Assembly: GCA_015178975.1 (NCBI GenBank)
Contig: WHVD01000148.1
Location: 62,001 to 126,000 of the forward strand
Direction of reading: 5' to 3'
Length of the DNA: 64,000 bases
Source: Hysterangium stoloniferum
Lineage: Eukaryota; Basidiomycota; Agaricomycetes; Hysterangiales; Hysterangiaceae
Shown here: piece after piece, positions 11,418 to 23,284 of the stretch
How positions within the stretch are numbered: position 1 is the first letter of the stretch
How the letters are laid out: every line of letters begins with the position of its first letter
Made by a program: the position numbers and the translations under genes
The notes under the pieces: model-generated
Databases searched by the model: none
The model's input: the letters and a program-made list of their open reading frames with translations, nothing else
What the model was told of the DNA's origin: nothing

Positions 11418-13806
11418 ATGGAACGCAAGATTCTCCCTGTTGCTCCAACTCCCCCAATATCCAGTCTCAGCGCCTCCCCATCTGGCTCCGGTCAAGCATA
11501 TCCAAATTCTATCCAGACGGCCCTCAGCGACGATGGTGGGAAGGGATCATCACAATCAAGCCCGCCCAATATCAAGAGACGCACAAAGAAGGACACAGAT
11601 TTTGAAGGTGGCGATGAGGACGAGAGTGCAAAGAAAAAGAAAGTGAAACGAAGAAAGGTCGATCATGCCTGTGTTTATTGTCGGTGCGTGAAAAACATCG
11701 TTTCTCGGAACGCTCTGTGTGCAGTATTCTAATAAAATGATATTATTCAAGACGATCGCACATGACATGTGATTCCGGAAGGGTAGGCTACCTTTCTGGG
11801 TTGTATTTAATCCCATGAATACTTACGCTGTCTTACGCTTAGCCTTGTCAACGATGGTGCGATACATATTGTCGCGCGATTACTGTATTAAGACTGTATA
11901 CTTTAGTATCAAACGTGAGATTGGGCATTTATGTCATGATGAGGTGAAGCTAGCTTCCGGAGGTTATAAAGACTCCCGCAATTCCCCGGCTACCAGCAAT
12001 GGGCAGACCCAGCCTTCTTCCCAAGAAAGCTATAATCCTCCAGGTTCGCAAATAGTCTTGATCAGCAGTTATTGAACTTATGTTATTCTTAATAGAAAAC
12101 AATGGGCACTTTAATATGCAGGCTCTTCCTGTTTCAACCTCTGTCTCTAATTGGCCCATCATTCCACAAACACAATATCCGTTTGCGTCTCAAGGTTCGG
12201 GAAATGAGTTTTCTGTGTTGACGTAGGCCACCATAAATAATTCCAATACAAGTTATTAATGATCAGTTTACAGCGATTTTCTTCAATCATTAGATGATCG
12301 CACATTCTTTGGTGCACCACAGAATATCTTACCTCAAACCGCTCCCCCAGAAAACCCGGTCACCACTCCCGCCGCAAACCATTTGGTGCATAATCAACAT
12401 ACACAGCCGGAATCGCAGCCACAGCGACAACATCAGCCGCAACAAATTCATTCCCATCCACACCAGGAACCGCAAACTACCCATTCCCATTCCCAGCCAC
12501 AGCCCCATGCCCAATTTCAGGACCAGCAACAACCACCCCAGCAACGGCAGTCGCACGCCCAAGAACTCCATCACCAATTTCAGCATCAACCTCAGTCCCA
12601 ACCTCAGCTTCAAGCCCAAGCCCAAGCCCCCCCCCCTCCCGCATCACCGATTCTGCCAGCTGCAACAAAAGCTGAACAATTTCTTCTCACAGCCGCTGAT
12701 CAAGAATCTGGCTCTCGCGATGAGCGTTTGGCAAGAGTAATCCATAGTAAATATGAGGCAGGGCTTTTGAAGCCATATCCCTATGTCAAAGGATACGCAA
12801 GATTGTCAAGATGGATGGATAGGAAGTGAGTGTTCTTCATTCTGCGGAATGTTATGTACTTCATATCGTCTTCACTGGGCGGTGTGCGTATGAGTGATGG
12901 AGCGCACTACTTTGACTCATACATTCTCATTTTTGTTTACACAACGGATCAATTAACCCCTTGAACAGTGTCTCGCAAGAGTCAAAGCAGCAGATATTGG
13001 GACCATTGTCGGTTTTGCGGCCCAAATTCAGAGTGATTATATTTTACTATCATGTTCGAGAGATTAACCTTAATATTTCCCGACGATATTTTTAGGCAAT
13101 CGCACAATCTCTCAAAGATATCGTACGTTTCGCGTCCAGCCTTTTCTCATACCATAATTTAAGTACTATTTTATAAAGGATCTCGTTTTTATTGAAGAAG
13201 CTTTTGAGCGACTTCTTTTGGACTATGACCGTGTATTTTCGGCGATGGGTATCCCGGCATGTTTGTGGCGTCGAACGGGCGAAATCTACAAAGGAAATAG
13301 GGAGTTTGCTGAATTGGTAGGAGTAGAAGGCCATATGTTGCGCGAGGTCAGTATGGTTGGAATCTAACAATGTCACTTGATTTTAATTCTCGTTTAAGGG
13401 GCGACTATGTATTTATGAGCTCATGGCCGAGGAATCTGCCGTGAATTACTGGGAGGTAAGCTTCGCTTTATATTTTCGTTTCTCATTCGTAATCATATTC
13501 TCCTAGAAATATGGTCATGTCGCTTTCGACACAGGCCAAAAGGCTGTTCTGACATCCTGCGTCTTACGGTACAAACCCAGTTTTGCCGTCAACGCTGGGA
13601 GCGTGAACACAAGTAGCCTAACATCGGCTTACAGTTCTCCTGTCTCATTACGTCCTGGTCCCAGTGGGAGTTATTCAAATGGCAGGCGTGGGAGTAATGT
13701 GGCTCCCCCGGAACAAGGCTTGATTAATTGTTGCTTCTCGTTCACAATCAGGAGAGATACTTGGGGCATACCAAGCATGATTGTCGGGAATTTTATCAGA
13801 CATTGA
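11418..13806 (+). CDS. ERT1: Zinc-cluster PAS transcription factor of the ERT1/AcuK family (gluconeogenesis regulator)
   Basis: This family activates gluconeogenic genes such as PEP carboxykinase in fungi. The ATG at 11418 opens a Ser/Pro-rich tail and a basic patch (KKKKVKRRK). The Zn(II)2Cys6 domain is split by three introns: CVYCR, then RSHMTC..SGR, then PCQR, then CIKREIGHLC, giving spacing C-x2-C-x6-C-x5-C-x2-C-x8-C. A Gln/His/Pro-rich region follows (about 12,390-12,640). The family block EQFLLTAADQESGSRDERL with KYEAGLLKPYPYVKGYARL ends near 12,825. A PAS-like domain (VFSAMGIPACLWRRTGEIYK, ELMAEESAVNYWEKYG) covers about 13,160-13,570. The end CCFSFTIRRDTWGIPSMIV with TGA at 13,804-13,806 is the usual C-terminus. 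All introns read GT..AG and frames join, so it appears functional. Confidence 0.86.
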
Positions 13807-14096
13807 GTTCTTTCGCTTTCGAAGTGTTACTCTTTGCTCTATTTATTTGGCCTGGAACTAACCATTATGGTTATTTGCAATGGATCGATGCCAGTTGGTG
13901 GTCTCGCGTACTTATCAGGGGGTCAATCTTATTCACAACTGTCTTTGGCGTTGATTGTATATATAAGGTCCTGATGAAATAGTTTGATGTAGATTTCGAT
14001 GTAATTCCAACATTGTAAAGAGACGACTCCATAAATTCCCCTTCGAAGAATCTTTTTTTACCCGTGACTCTACATACATTATATAGAATACAGAGG
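13807..14096. other. ERT1 downstream region
   Basis: About 290 bp of presumed 3' untranslated region and spacer. I see no separate gene. The long inverted repeat starts at its right border. Confidence 0.35.
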
Positions 14097-14633
14097 ACAT
14101 TGAGACGACTGTTGCAAGCTACTTCGAGTTACAACAAGAACTTTGTACCAGGGGTTCTTTAAAGTGACCATCAACCACGACTCCAGCTAACCTCCAAATT
14201 TACTCGGACAGTAAGTCCACCCTCCCTTAATTTTGAGTGCCTCATACCCGGATTTTGAACTGGCATAACACGTCAAAAAGGCCTGTTTCTAGCATTATAC
14301 TGGTCGTCCTGGTTCGTCCCTTTTTAAATGGACTTCTGTGCTGTTTACCCTCAATACACGCAATACAGTCGCTCTAGGTTCAATATTTCCGTCAATTGTT
14401 ATTCCTCACGCGTGGTTACTTGCAAGACTTCTAATGGCATTTGTATTCAAATATCCCAAACGTTGATGCCATTTCATAATATCGCATCTTGAATTCGTAG
14501 AAAAAGCTATATAAGTACGTCTTCTAATTTATTCTGCAATTCTTCGTCTGATGGATTCGTATATTCGCATATGTTACCCCTTTCGTTGGGTTCAATGATA
14601 GTTCATAGTTCTGCATATGTATGTTTGGTACTT

Positions 14634-15007
14634 ACAGCTGTCATTGAGTCCCCTAGCGCCACTGGCACTGAGAAATTTTTCCGTGGATTCTGGGATAAAA
14701 ACATCAAAAATGTCATTGAGCTCATCTTTTGCCCTTTGAGCTCAATGATATTTTTGATGTTTTTTACCCAGAATCCATGGAAAAATTTCTCGGTGCAGTG
14801 GCGCTTGTTAGAATTTGCGGGTTCAAAATACGCTTGACTCGGTTTGGGTACAAAGAACGCGTTGAAAACGTATGAAGTGTAGAGTACAAGTACCTAGTTT
14901 AAGTACCTACTACCGGTAATACTATACCCGGTTACCCATCAATCACATGCTACATTGTTCGCAAACCCAAAAAATCTAATAGCGCTAGGGGACTCAACGA
15001 CAGCTGT
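14634..15007. repeat. Nested foldback: 67-bp-arm hairpin plus outer 26-bp inverted repeat
   Basis: An inner hairpin has arms 14,656-14,723 and 14,738-14,804 (about 67 bp each, a few mismatches) around a 14-bp loop. An outer repeat places ACAGCTGTCATTGAGTCCCC at 14,634 opposite its complement at 14,981-15,007, with one mismatch. The inner arm begins exactly where the outer left arm ends (GCGCC), so the unit looks like a palindromic MITE placed at one end of a slightly larger element. Its right border overlaps the 3' end of the Crinkler-type reading frame. Confidence 0.7.
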
Positions 15008-15690
15008 ATAGAGGGGACTTAGATTCACTCTTCTTGAATAGGATTGCCACGTCTTCTTCCTTGCAAGTCTCGTTGCGTTCATGGAGGGGTGTGATCAGTT
15101 CCCTATAGGTATCGTGAGAGATCGCGATCTTCTCCGTCTCGTTAAGTGGCTGGTCAAGTATAGCAAAAAGGTCGCGGAGTGGTGGTGAAAGTTGCGTCGT
15201 CTTCACCTTCTTTGCTCTCAGGCGTTTAAGAGTTTCAGACACTTCCTCTGCAACAATAATTAGAGCTCATCATATCACTTACCACGATATCGCTTGTGTG
15301 CCGCTCTGCCTGTGCTTGCCAGGAGCTGCACAAGCACATGTATGCATTTCTTGGGCATTGGATCCCGGAACTCGTCCTCAACTGTCGAACTGGCATTGAG
15401 CCAGACCGCCTTGTTGTTTGCCTCCGTGCCTGACTCACGGTCTAGATGCAGTTGTTTGAGGTCTGACTTGAGGCTTGCCAAAGGGCTTGTCGCCAGCTTG
15501 AAGTCATCACTGGGCTTCCAGAGTGAGATATTAGCCGTATCCCACTTGCCGAGTAAGGCCTTGCGTTCGTCACGGATTTTTCTCTTGAGGTCATCGATGT
15601 CGCTGTTTAGGAAATATTCACCGCAAAGGTCTCACCCATGGGCTTGTGGGTGTCGTTGACGACGAGACAGCAAAGAGTTAGGTCGTTCAT
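14994..15690 (-). pseudogene. Broken Crinkler-type gene (ubiquitin-like N-terminal domain)
   Basis: On the minus strand the ATG at 15,690 starts MNDLTLCCLVVNDTHKPMGE, matching the header of the Crinkler N-terminal ubiquitin-like domain found in oomycetes and many basidiomycetes. After FAVNIS a stop and a frame change intervene. The next frame carries DDLKRKIRDERKALLGKWDT and ISLWKPSDDF, the domain's second half (equivalent to the LxLFLAK region). It runs on through DEFRDPMPKKCIHVLVQL. A GTAAGT..CAG intron (15,285-15,250) leads to a Lys/Leu/Glu-rich tail ending at 14,994. No C-terminal effector or NTPase domain is seen before the foldback, so the gene is both frameshifted and probably truncated. 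The same start region recurs at 27,487 fused to a kinase fragment. Confidence 0.65.
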
Positions 15691-16160
15691 GGCTGTTATG
15701 TAGGCAAACCTTACAGCTGTTCCGAGTACCTCCTAGGGCGGTGTTCAAATTTAAAAGAAAATCCCGCGCCTGCGGACTGCCGGGATTCGGGTTTGGCGGT
15801 GAAGCTACACAGTTATGCTCCTGTTTACACAATTTACCAAATGGATCTTCCACCGTAAATGTCATGCAAAATGCTCATTCACTGAATCCGACCTAATATT
15901 TAACCCGGAGCGCATTACGAAGTCTATGGATCTGAGGGAAAAGGGAATAAACGCCAAACGGTGCTATAAATGACCGGTGTAATGTTAATAACAGGCCCTT
16001 TTGGCCGGTTCAAGTCTGGGTATGAGGCACTCAAATTCGAGGGCGGGTGGACTTATTGTCTGGGTAAATTTGGAGGTTAGCTGGAGTTGTAGTTAAGGGT
16101 AACCCTGATACAAAGTTCTTGCGGTAACTCCAAGTAGCTTGCAATAGTAGTCTCAATATA

Positions 16161-18351
16161 GAATATGATCTCGTTGAATTGCAGGCCAAAATGGCTATTT
16201 TGAGCGGCGAATCAACCAACAGCTCGCTGCCTACAAGCAAGGGTTTCAGCCGAGTCTCAGCTGCGCGGAAAACAAGCATCAGAGCATCGAAAGCTAGTCT
16301 ACGACTCTCACGTAGCGTGCAGACACTCTCCCGCGTCACTCGAAATGCCCGATCTAGATTGTATCGCCTTCCTCACTTTCTGCGACCCGCTAGGATTGAC
16401 AACTCGCCAAGTGCCTGCCACTATTTTGTCTTCCACACTCATTATCTCATATCATATTCGCATCCATAAATAATGCCGGGGCTGCGGTACGATTTGTACG
16501 CACACTGTGTGGAAGGTTTAAAACATACATTTTTAGATGCTGAGTCTCATTCTATCATTTGGAATACACAGACTTTGCATTTCATACGGAACATTCCATG
16601 TCAGGCCTGACTGAAAGCGAAATAAATGGGTTCATTTATTCTTCAATTTTCTTCTAAATGATTGATCAATATGCTTCAAGGTGGCCCTGAAAATGAATTG
16701 ATCTTTTCTTCATGGTTGGATAACCTGTTCCCGTCATTTGTGTTGTAGATGCCCTGGCCCAGGCCTCCAACGAAGCAATTGTCTTTCAACCATGAAGAAG
16801 TCGGAGCAATTCCAGTACTGAGCTGCGGGCAGTCTTCTTCTGTTTTAAACCCGACATGTTCTTACGTATAAATGGTTGGTCATAATATATTAACATTGGC
16901 ATGAGTGGTTTTTATATACACGTCAGTGCATAAAGTACATTAATATTAGTTGACAAGAGATGATATTCATCCCCTTTCAAACTGAATCGCTTATAAGGGA
17001 TACCAGAGATTAGAGTAGGATGATACAACCTGGTATGTTCCTGATAAAACGGTTTACCTTTGGGAACTTATCAACACTCATCGTACGTACCAGCGGTTAG
17101 CGTGTGGTTGCACGACCTGATAACATGCTGATATGTCTTCCCGCAAAGACTGGTCAGCTCTCATAAGACTTTTGAAATAAGAACGATCCCCCATGTGTGG
17201 CAAACTCACCACACAGAAAGTGAGTCCCTACAAAGATTCTAAAATTCCTAGTCTAATGACAGCCTTGAAGGCATTCACACGGTATCAGGTTCAATTAGAT
17301 GACATGGACGAAACTGAAAAAGGAAGGGGAGTGCTAATACATTGTCAGCACTGCTAATCTCCTGGATAGGCCGGCATGACTTTGTCACCTCTCATCACGA
17401 CCACGGAATGATTACTGACAGGTCGCAGCGCTGTCATAGTGGCGACATACTTAATGTACACGCAACATAGCGATGTGGAATCTGCGTTGTCGTTAATTCG
17501 CAAATCCCGACCCCAGTAAGAGTATTCACGATACGTCGTCTACTTTATATCAAACACACCTCTCCAGGCCAAACAACGGATTTATGACCCAGTTGACTGT
17601 TCTCCATGCTGCCAATTACAAACAAACTCGACGAAATGAGGAAACTCGCACATTCTATATGGAGCGCATCGTTAAAGAAGTTCTTAGAACGCCTTCATTT
17701 CCGTATTTTACCTGAGCCCTGAAATATATATAAGATGGAGATGGGTTAGCCCCCGAAATGGATATGTTTGCCAAATACCTCCGAACCGCTGGGGATTCGA
17801 TGCCAAACATCGTTTCCTCAACATCAACGATATATTCGTTGTAAAATGTGCCCGCCGCTGTAATCCTGGTGCCCCCAGTCTTACGCACGGACCCTTTAGT
17901 TTTACGTGATTACATAATCACCGCGTTTTACGGTATAAGTAGCCGGGAAGTTTTCAGGACCTTAGATCTTACCGTACGATGCACTTGCCTGTATCTTGTT
18001 CTGCTCTGGACAATACACCGTGGTCCTGTCAACTTGTGTGACCGCCAGTGATCCCAATTGACGACGGGATTACAGCCGCCGTTCTTCTGAAAGTGAGACT
18101 GTCGTCATCAGAGAACCAGCCGCCCTAGAAGACCGTCTTTGTAAATTGGGAACGAGGCTGCCGAGTCACACGATGACCACTCCATTTCTGTGTTGACTTA
18201 GCCTTATGAATTTATCTAGTACAACAAAATTAAGGCGTAGTATGACAAATAAGTTTTGAATGGGGGAAAAAATAGCAAATTCAAATGCAGAACGTTTACA
18301 GCGGTGGTGTCTTTGTTCAGTATTTTTTAGAATGTAGGCATTATCAATCCT
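16161..18351. other. 2.2-kb region without recognised gene
   Basis: Overlapping ORFs at 16,031-16,469 (both strands) run across the right arm of the inverted repeat. A minus ORF at 17,655-17,888 looks somewhat protein-like (GIESPAVRRYLANISISG) but shows no family or splice structure I can support. The remainder is AT-rich spacer. Confidence 0.35.
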
Positions 18352-18446
18352 GCCTCGTTAGCTCAATCGGTAGAGCGTCAGACTTTTACAGTCCCTCTGA
18401 CCGGATAAGAGTCTTAAGGTTGCAGGTTCGACTCCTGCGTGAGGCA
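18352..18446 (+). tRNA. tRNA-Lys (anticodon TTT) with a short intron
   Basis: The acceptor stem GCCTCGT pairs with GTGAGGC (two G-U pairs), followed by discriminator A. The D-arm is GCTC..GAGC, and the T-arm GCAGG-TTCGACT-CCTGC is perfect. The anticodon stem begins TCAGA and the loop reads CTTTTA, giving anticodon TTT. An intron of about 22 nt follows, and its TAAGAG can pair with CTTTTA of the anticodon loop, as expected for the splicing fold. The 3' half of the stem is TCTTA, which leaves one C-U mismatch. A T-run (TTTTTA) just downstream is a Pol III terminator. Val-TAC is an alternative reading of the loop but spaces the D-arm badly. Confidence 0.72.
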
Positions 18447-18944
18447 ATATTTTTATCCCGTTAAATCGCGGGCTCCTTCCTACCAGTTCTTATTGAACCA
18501 GGTATATATCTCTGTTTCCGAGCGCGTGAAATATTTTTAACCATTATGGAACTAGCCATTACAGCTGTTCCGGGTACGTAGTGCGGAGTGCGGAGTTTGC
18601 AAATCAATAAAAAAATTCCGCTTTGGTCCCAAAAATAAATTGCCATGTAACTCCATAACGGGGAGGAAGTAAGATATAATACTTTGAATTCACCATATAT
18701 ATATATGGGGAAAGCTATTCCTATACTCAGAATCCCTTATTTCCTGTTATTTAACATTTGGACCTCTGTTAAAGAATCACCTCCTCCGCCACAATGACAC
18801 ACTTTTTCGGTTTAAAACTCAGGGAGAATAATATTGTATATTATATATAATAGTATAAACAGAATGGATCCCTATACAGTGAGCTTGTGTATTACAGGTG
18901 GAGGCAGTGTAATGTATTAGCCTTATTTTAATACTATCATTAGA
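18447..18944. other. AT-rich spacer
   Basis: Contains the tRNA terminator, an (AT)n run at 18,694-18,706 and a TATATTATATATAATAG stretch at about 18,837. No gene is seen. Confidence 0.35.
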
Positions 18945-19338
18945 ATACATGCGGCTTTAAATTGTTTAGATTTACAAATTAAAAGTGTAATTGTCATTAC
19001 CGCGCGCTATGCGCGTAAGAAAGGTAAAATACAGCGACATTTATATAAACCACACCTAATACTATTTGACCCTACCCAATACTGACCATGGAAGCCATGC
19101 CGCACTGCTGCAAAGAAGTGAGGACGCTGTGTTGGTGGGTAAGCAAGGGCAGTGACGTCCATGACGAAGGAGGTCTCCCACGGCCTCGAGTATTAGTGAA
19201 AAGTAAGTAACATTTTGTTATCCCTGTTGTATTGGTTTTTTTACCTGGAGCGTCCCATTCTCGCAGAATTAGCGGTGGAAGAGGCTCAACGCAACAAGGG
19301 GGCATATTAGCCTAGGGGCTACAATGCCTAATTTGCTT

Positions 19339-19408
19339 ATAAATATTGACTTGCTAGGGGTGGCGGCACTTTTCCATGCCCCTAATCTTCCAGCTATAAA
19401 TATTGACG
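19339..19408 (+). promoter_or_regulatory. Duplicated TATAAATATTGAC box before the copy-A Crinkler gene
   Basis: TATAAATATTGAC occurs twice about 57 bp apart, each followed by CCCCTAATCTTCCAG, just upstream of the start codon at 19,449. The matching place before the partial copy at 28,289 has one such box (as GATAAATATTGAC). It looks like a tandemly doubled core promoter. Confidence 0.4.
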
Positions 19409-19448
19409 TACTCGGTGGCCCCTAATCTTCCAGTGTCAAAAAACAGCA

Positions 19449-21475
19449 ATGGTCCTTATTAACTGTCTCAATGTCAGCGACGACGAGCCGTTCCAACACA
19501 TTTTTACCGTTTAAGTCTCACCAGACGAGACCATTGGACAGCTCCGGGGGGCAATCTTGAGTGCAAAGCCCAAGTGGCGAAAAAGAATCAACCCCGATGA
19601 CTTGACGCTATACACACCGAAGCAGATGATATCGACTTATTCGAAAGACATTTTCCATGCTATCTTCACCCAGTTAAAGCTATCTGCTCTCAACGAACTC
19701 AACCCGACGTTTACCGTTGATGAATCCGGATTGTCCCAACCAGCGAGGCACCAGCTTCATGTTCTTGTCATGGTCCATGCTAGTAAGCAATATCTTCTAT
19801 TATCTAGCTTCACAGCTTATGCAACTATCCGCAGAGAGCATTAGCCCCAGCAACTCATCCAATTCGGGACTTTCCGATATCCTACTGGGTAGGTTGTCTG
19901 TCTTGTGATCATCGAACAATCCCAAACTTTTCCTTATAGGAGAACTCCCGGCCAAGCGACTGCACGTGGAGGGGTCTGTGATGTCTGATGGACTCATAGA
20001 GCACGTAAGTAGCTGATAAATTCTGGTCCAAGATGTGATGCTGAACCTCGACCAGATTCACTCAAAAATACCACCGATGATGCTAGACTACTATCGCCGA
20101 TTCTGGGGAATTCCCTTAGATCCAGCACTCACAATCCTCCCAGACCGGGATAATACCACGGATTCTGAATCCGAAGAGGAAGAATCAAATGACGACATCC
20201 TCCCAGGTGAACCTTTCCTAAAGGATGTTGGCTTACCGATGCTTGTTCGTGCTGAGTATATTCGAGTTCTTGATGCGGTCAAGGCAGCACATCAGAAGTC
20301 CCACAACACCTCACTTGCAGTGGTTACTGGTCAACCAGGCATTGGTGCGATAAAATAACCCAGTTTGCGGTTTTGTTAATCATTGTCTAGGAAAAACTTC
20401 TTGGATTCACTACGCAATACGCTATTGTCTGGGAGAAAGGCAGCCTGTTGTCTGGTACCAAGTCGAGAAATGCTATTTCTTTTCCGAGTCGGGTGTGGAC
20501 ATCATCGATCCCATGCTCCACCAGAGCGGTGGGAAACACACATGGTGCCTTGTGGATTCGCTAGATGCCCCTCAAACACTTCCCCATTCTATCTGCTCTC
20601 AATCCAGACAACTTTTTCCGATTTATGTAACCTCTCCAAAACTGTTATGCTGGTTCAAACTCTACCAGTCAGGAAGACTTCCCGAGTTGATCATCATGAA
20701 TCCGTGGAGCTTGGATGAGTTAGAAAAAGCGTAAGTGGTGGATTTTAACTTTCATGTGTCATGTTAAAACTTGTTTCAGCGCACAACTATACCCCAATCG
20801 AAAGCTTGAAGATATTCGTGAACGGTATGAAAACGCCGGTCCGACAGCACAGCTCTGCTTGACATTTGACTCTGAGGCTATCCAAGACTTTTACAATTCT
20901 CGGGACCGACTGATCAAGAGTATCACAACACCAAAATCGCTTGAGAAGTTCATGAATGAAAGCAGTGCTTTGCTCACGGACCAATTTCCTCATCAAGTTT
21001 GCGTTATTCGTCGTTCTGATCACAACATAATGAACTTGTACACGGTCGACCCTGCTACACACTTTGTACACCGACAACTTGTTATACAAATGAGAACAAG
21101 ATGATATCCTCAAAATGTTGCGATATTGTATGACTCGGGTTTCATCCGATTCCTGAATGTGGGATGCTGTGTGGACACTTGCATTTTCTACTATTTTTTG
21201 TTCATTTGAAAAATTTACGAGTTTTTTATTTTTATTTTGACTGTTGCTTAGTGGTTCATGTTGAATAACATAACAGAAACCCTATTACCGCATTCAGAAA
21301 GACAAGAATACGTGCAGTTGAAATAGCAAAGGGACTACGTGGCCACATTACACCACCTATTGTTGTTGTTAGCATATATAGAGTAGTCAAGGCATCACCT
21401 GGATGGCAATAATGTCGGTGACATGTTGAGAGATGACATGGAGAATATACCAAATATACCAAATAGAGAATAAAA
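19449..21475 (+). pseudogene. Crinkler-type STAND NTPase, copy A (nonsense and frameshifts)
   Basis: Crinkler-like proteins join a ubiquitin-like header to an NTPase or enzyme domain. Their role in fungi is not settled. The header runs from 19,449 (MVLINCLNVSDDEPFQHIF), is stopped by TAA where copy B has a sense codon, and continues in frame with DDLTLYTPKQ. An acidic linker (TDSESEEEESNDD) leads to a Walker A motif GQPGIG-KTSW whose two halves are separated by an intron (about 20,346-20,390). Further motifs are HTWCLVDSLDAPQ (about 20,536) and FKLYQSGRLPELIIMNPWSL (about 20,650), then a helical region after an intron at 20,732-20,779. Past 21,100 the frame is lost, where copy B still reads VEITKDYVATLP. 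A small in-frame deletion near 19,686 also sets it apart. Confidence 0.75.
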
Positions 21476-21716
21476 GCTTCGGTAAAATCTTCATGTTATT
21501 TGTATTTTGTATTTATTGAACACCTTAATCAGGCTGTCACATCGCTATATATTAATCGCTATCGCGGACCTGTACACAAGGAATCAATGCTGGGGACGGG
21601 GCGGGGCCACTTCCATTCGGGTCTACCCTCAAGAGAAGACAGTGTGGTATAAGAGACGTGTATCGTTAGCAGCGGTGAGCAGCCCCTCCAACACATAGTT
21701 GATGACTTTTCGCATC

Positions 21717-22903
21717 ATGGTGGTTATCAATGCAACAGAGAGTCTGTTCGAACGCGATTTTGATACCCTGCTATACCTGAGACAGCATCTTCAATCATCT
21801 ACGTACGGCGAGTGAATCGGTGATTATTCCTATTATTATTATTGATATTGATGACACTTTTAGGCACCCACGTCTCAATATTCAGCGCGATTGTCTACTT
21901 GCTCCTCTGCAAACCCGTCGCTGGAAAGGTTGCCTGGCCCTCACTTGTTTACAGTCTTTTGTTATTAGCATGCGGGACGATTAGTGTTGCAAGTGGTATT
22001 GGATTCGGCGAGACGGCATGGCTTGGACATGCAGCGTCGTGCAAGACTGACGGTCTTGCCAAGAGCATGAGGAGAAGCAGTATGGAGACAAGGGGGAACG
22101 TGGCGTTCGTTGCGGCCAATCTCTTGGCCAATGGACTTCCGATTGGCACTATAGTTCTTGATTGATCCAGGGATGCCGCTAATCGTCCAAAATACTGCCC
22201 ATTGTAATAGCTCTTTAGATGTGTCGTCCTCTGGGACCGTAATGGTCGTGCCATTGTGTTTCCTGCATCACTCTCTGCCTTATCTTTCGGTTCGTTCTGC
22301 ATCTATGCACGATATGCTTTACTCTGAGACTCTAGCCCTCTCTATTGTCTATATACCAGGCCGCAATGCCTGGGATGCCGTTCTGGAAGGTCTCCGCCGT
22401 CACCACAGGCATCCCCTACTGGTGTCTGTCAATCGTCTTCAACGTTCTTGTTAGCATGATGATTTGTGGCCGTCTTCTGTGGCATCGCCATACTGTTGCC
22501 AAAGTCCTCGGGAAAAGCCATACGACCCTTTATGCTACTCTCTCTCCTATGTTCATAGAGAGTGCAGCTTTATATGTCGTCGTAGGCATCATTCACGTTG
22601 TATTGTTTGCACGAGAAAGTAGTTTCCATAATCTGATCCTTGGTGTTATGGCTCAAGTGGAGGTAAACTATTTCATTCTTTAACATTTAGTATAGTGAAG
22701 TATTACTGTTACAGTGTATCGCCCCCGATTTGATTACTTTAAGAGTTGCCCTTAGCCGCGCAGGGGCTCAAGATGCTCCTCAAGCCTTCATCCAGAAATG
22801 GCGAGACATCCACAGACTTGACTGTTCAAGACTCGAATGCCGGGTCCAATTACTGTCACCCCGTTTAAGCCTGCAAGACAGACCTCTGTCGTTCCCGAAG
22901 TGA
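21717..22903 (+). CDS. Seven-helix-type fungal integral membrane protein, copy A
   Basis: The ATG at 21,717 begins MVVINATESLFERDF..LLYLRQHLQ, the usual start of a large Agaricomycete family of seven-helix membrane proteins of unknown ligand. An intron ends at 21,863. Helices follow: VSIFSAIVYLLLCKPV, WPSLVYSLLLLACGTISVAS, VAFVAANLLANGL. A second intron near 22,145-22,200 with a poor donor leads to helix RAIVFPASLSALSFGSF. Then come GIPYWCLSIVFNVLVSMMI, LLWHRHTVAKVLGKSHTTL, FIESAALYVVVGIIHVVLFA and, after the intron at 22,664-22,714, CIAPDLITLRVAL and TGA at 22,901-22,903. The central joins near 22,150 and 22,330 are uncertain, so the gene may be slightly damaged. Copy B is plainly deleted. 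Confidence 0.62.
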
Positions 22904-23284
22904 AAAAAGCAAGGTTGGGGCTGCCGTTAAATGGAATTCCGAGGTTCTAAAACGAGCATTATCCCTGACATTAAGGAAGAGCCTTGATCCCTAGCGAGGT
23001 ACGTCTTAGCTATAGCTAATGAATCGATGATAAAATGAACGGCTCACGGTAATCTGATACAACAGAGGAACGTAACTGGGGATCTATGAGTACATGTTGA
23101 CAGCAACACTGATATCACGTACATGACCGTAACAGCCATCACGCCTGGCTGCTCAAGAGTATGACAATAAGAGATATGATGGAGACTAAATGTCAGTTAC
23201 AAAAGGCAATGCTTTAATAGTGAATCTCTTATAATTATTGATAAATTACCGAATAGTCTGTGCAAGCGAATCACTTTAGCCTGT

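Larger units (their letters stand above)
14097..16160. mobile_element. Element-like unit with long terminal inverted repeats enclosing a Crinkler-type gene
   Basis: The left arm (about 14,097-14,310) and right arm (about 15,960-16,160, inverted) align over some 200 bp. Shared stretches include ATTGAGAC, TTGCAAGCTACTT, AAGAACTTTGTA, CCAGCTAACCTCCAAATTTAC, AAGTCCACCC and GAGTGCCTCATA. The arms have diverged by substitutions and small indels. The enclosed 1.65 kb carries a broken Crinkler-type gene and a nested foldback. No transposase is visible and no target-site duplication could be settled. It may be a non-autonomous TIR element that captured a gene, or an inverted duplication of a gene fragment. 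The inverted repeat is certain; the element status is inferred. Confidence 0.55.

Noticed and set aside
12329..12668. Antisense ORFs rich in Gly/Leu opposite the Gln/His-rich part of the ERT1-type gene
   Set aside because: Shadow of the CAA/CAC-rich coding strand. Composition explains them.
17655..18051. Overlapping ORFs on both strands that look partly protein-like
   Set aside because: No consistent splice structure, start context or recognisable domain.
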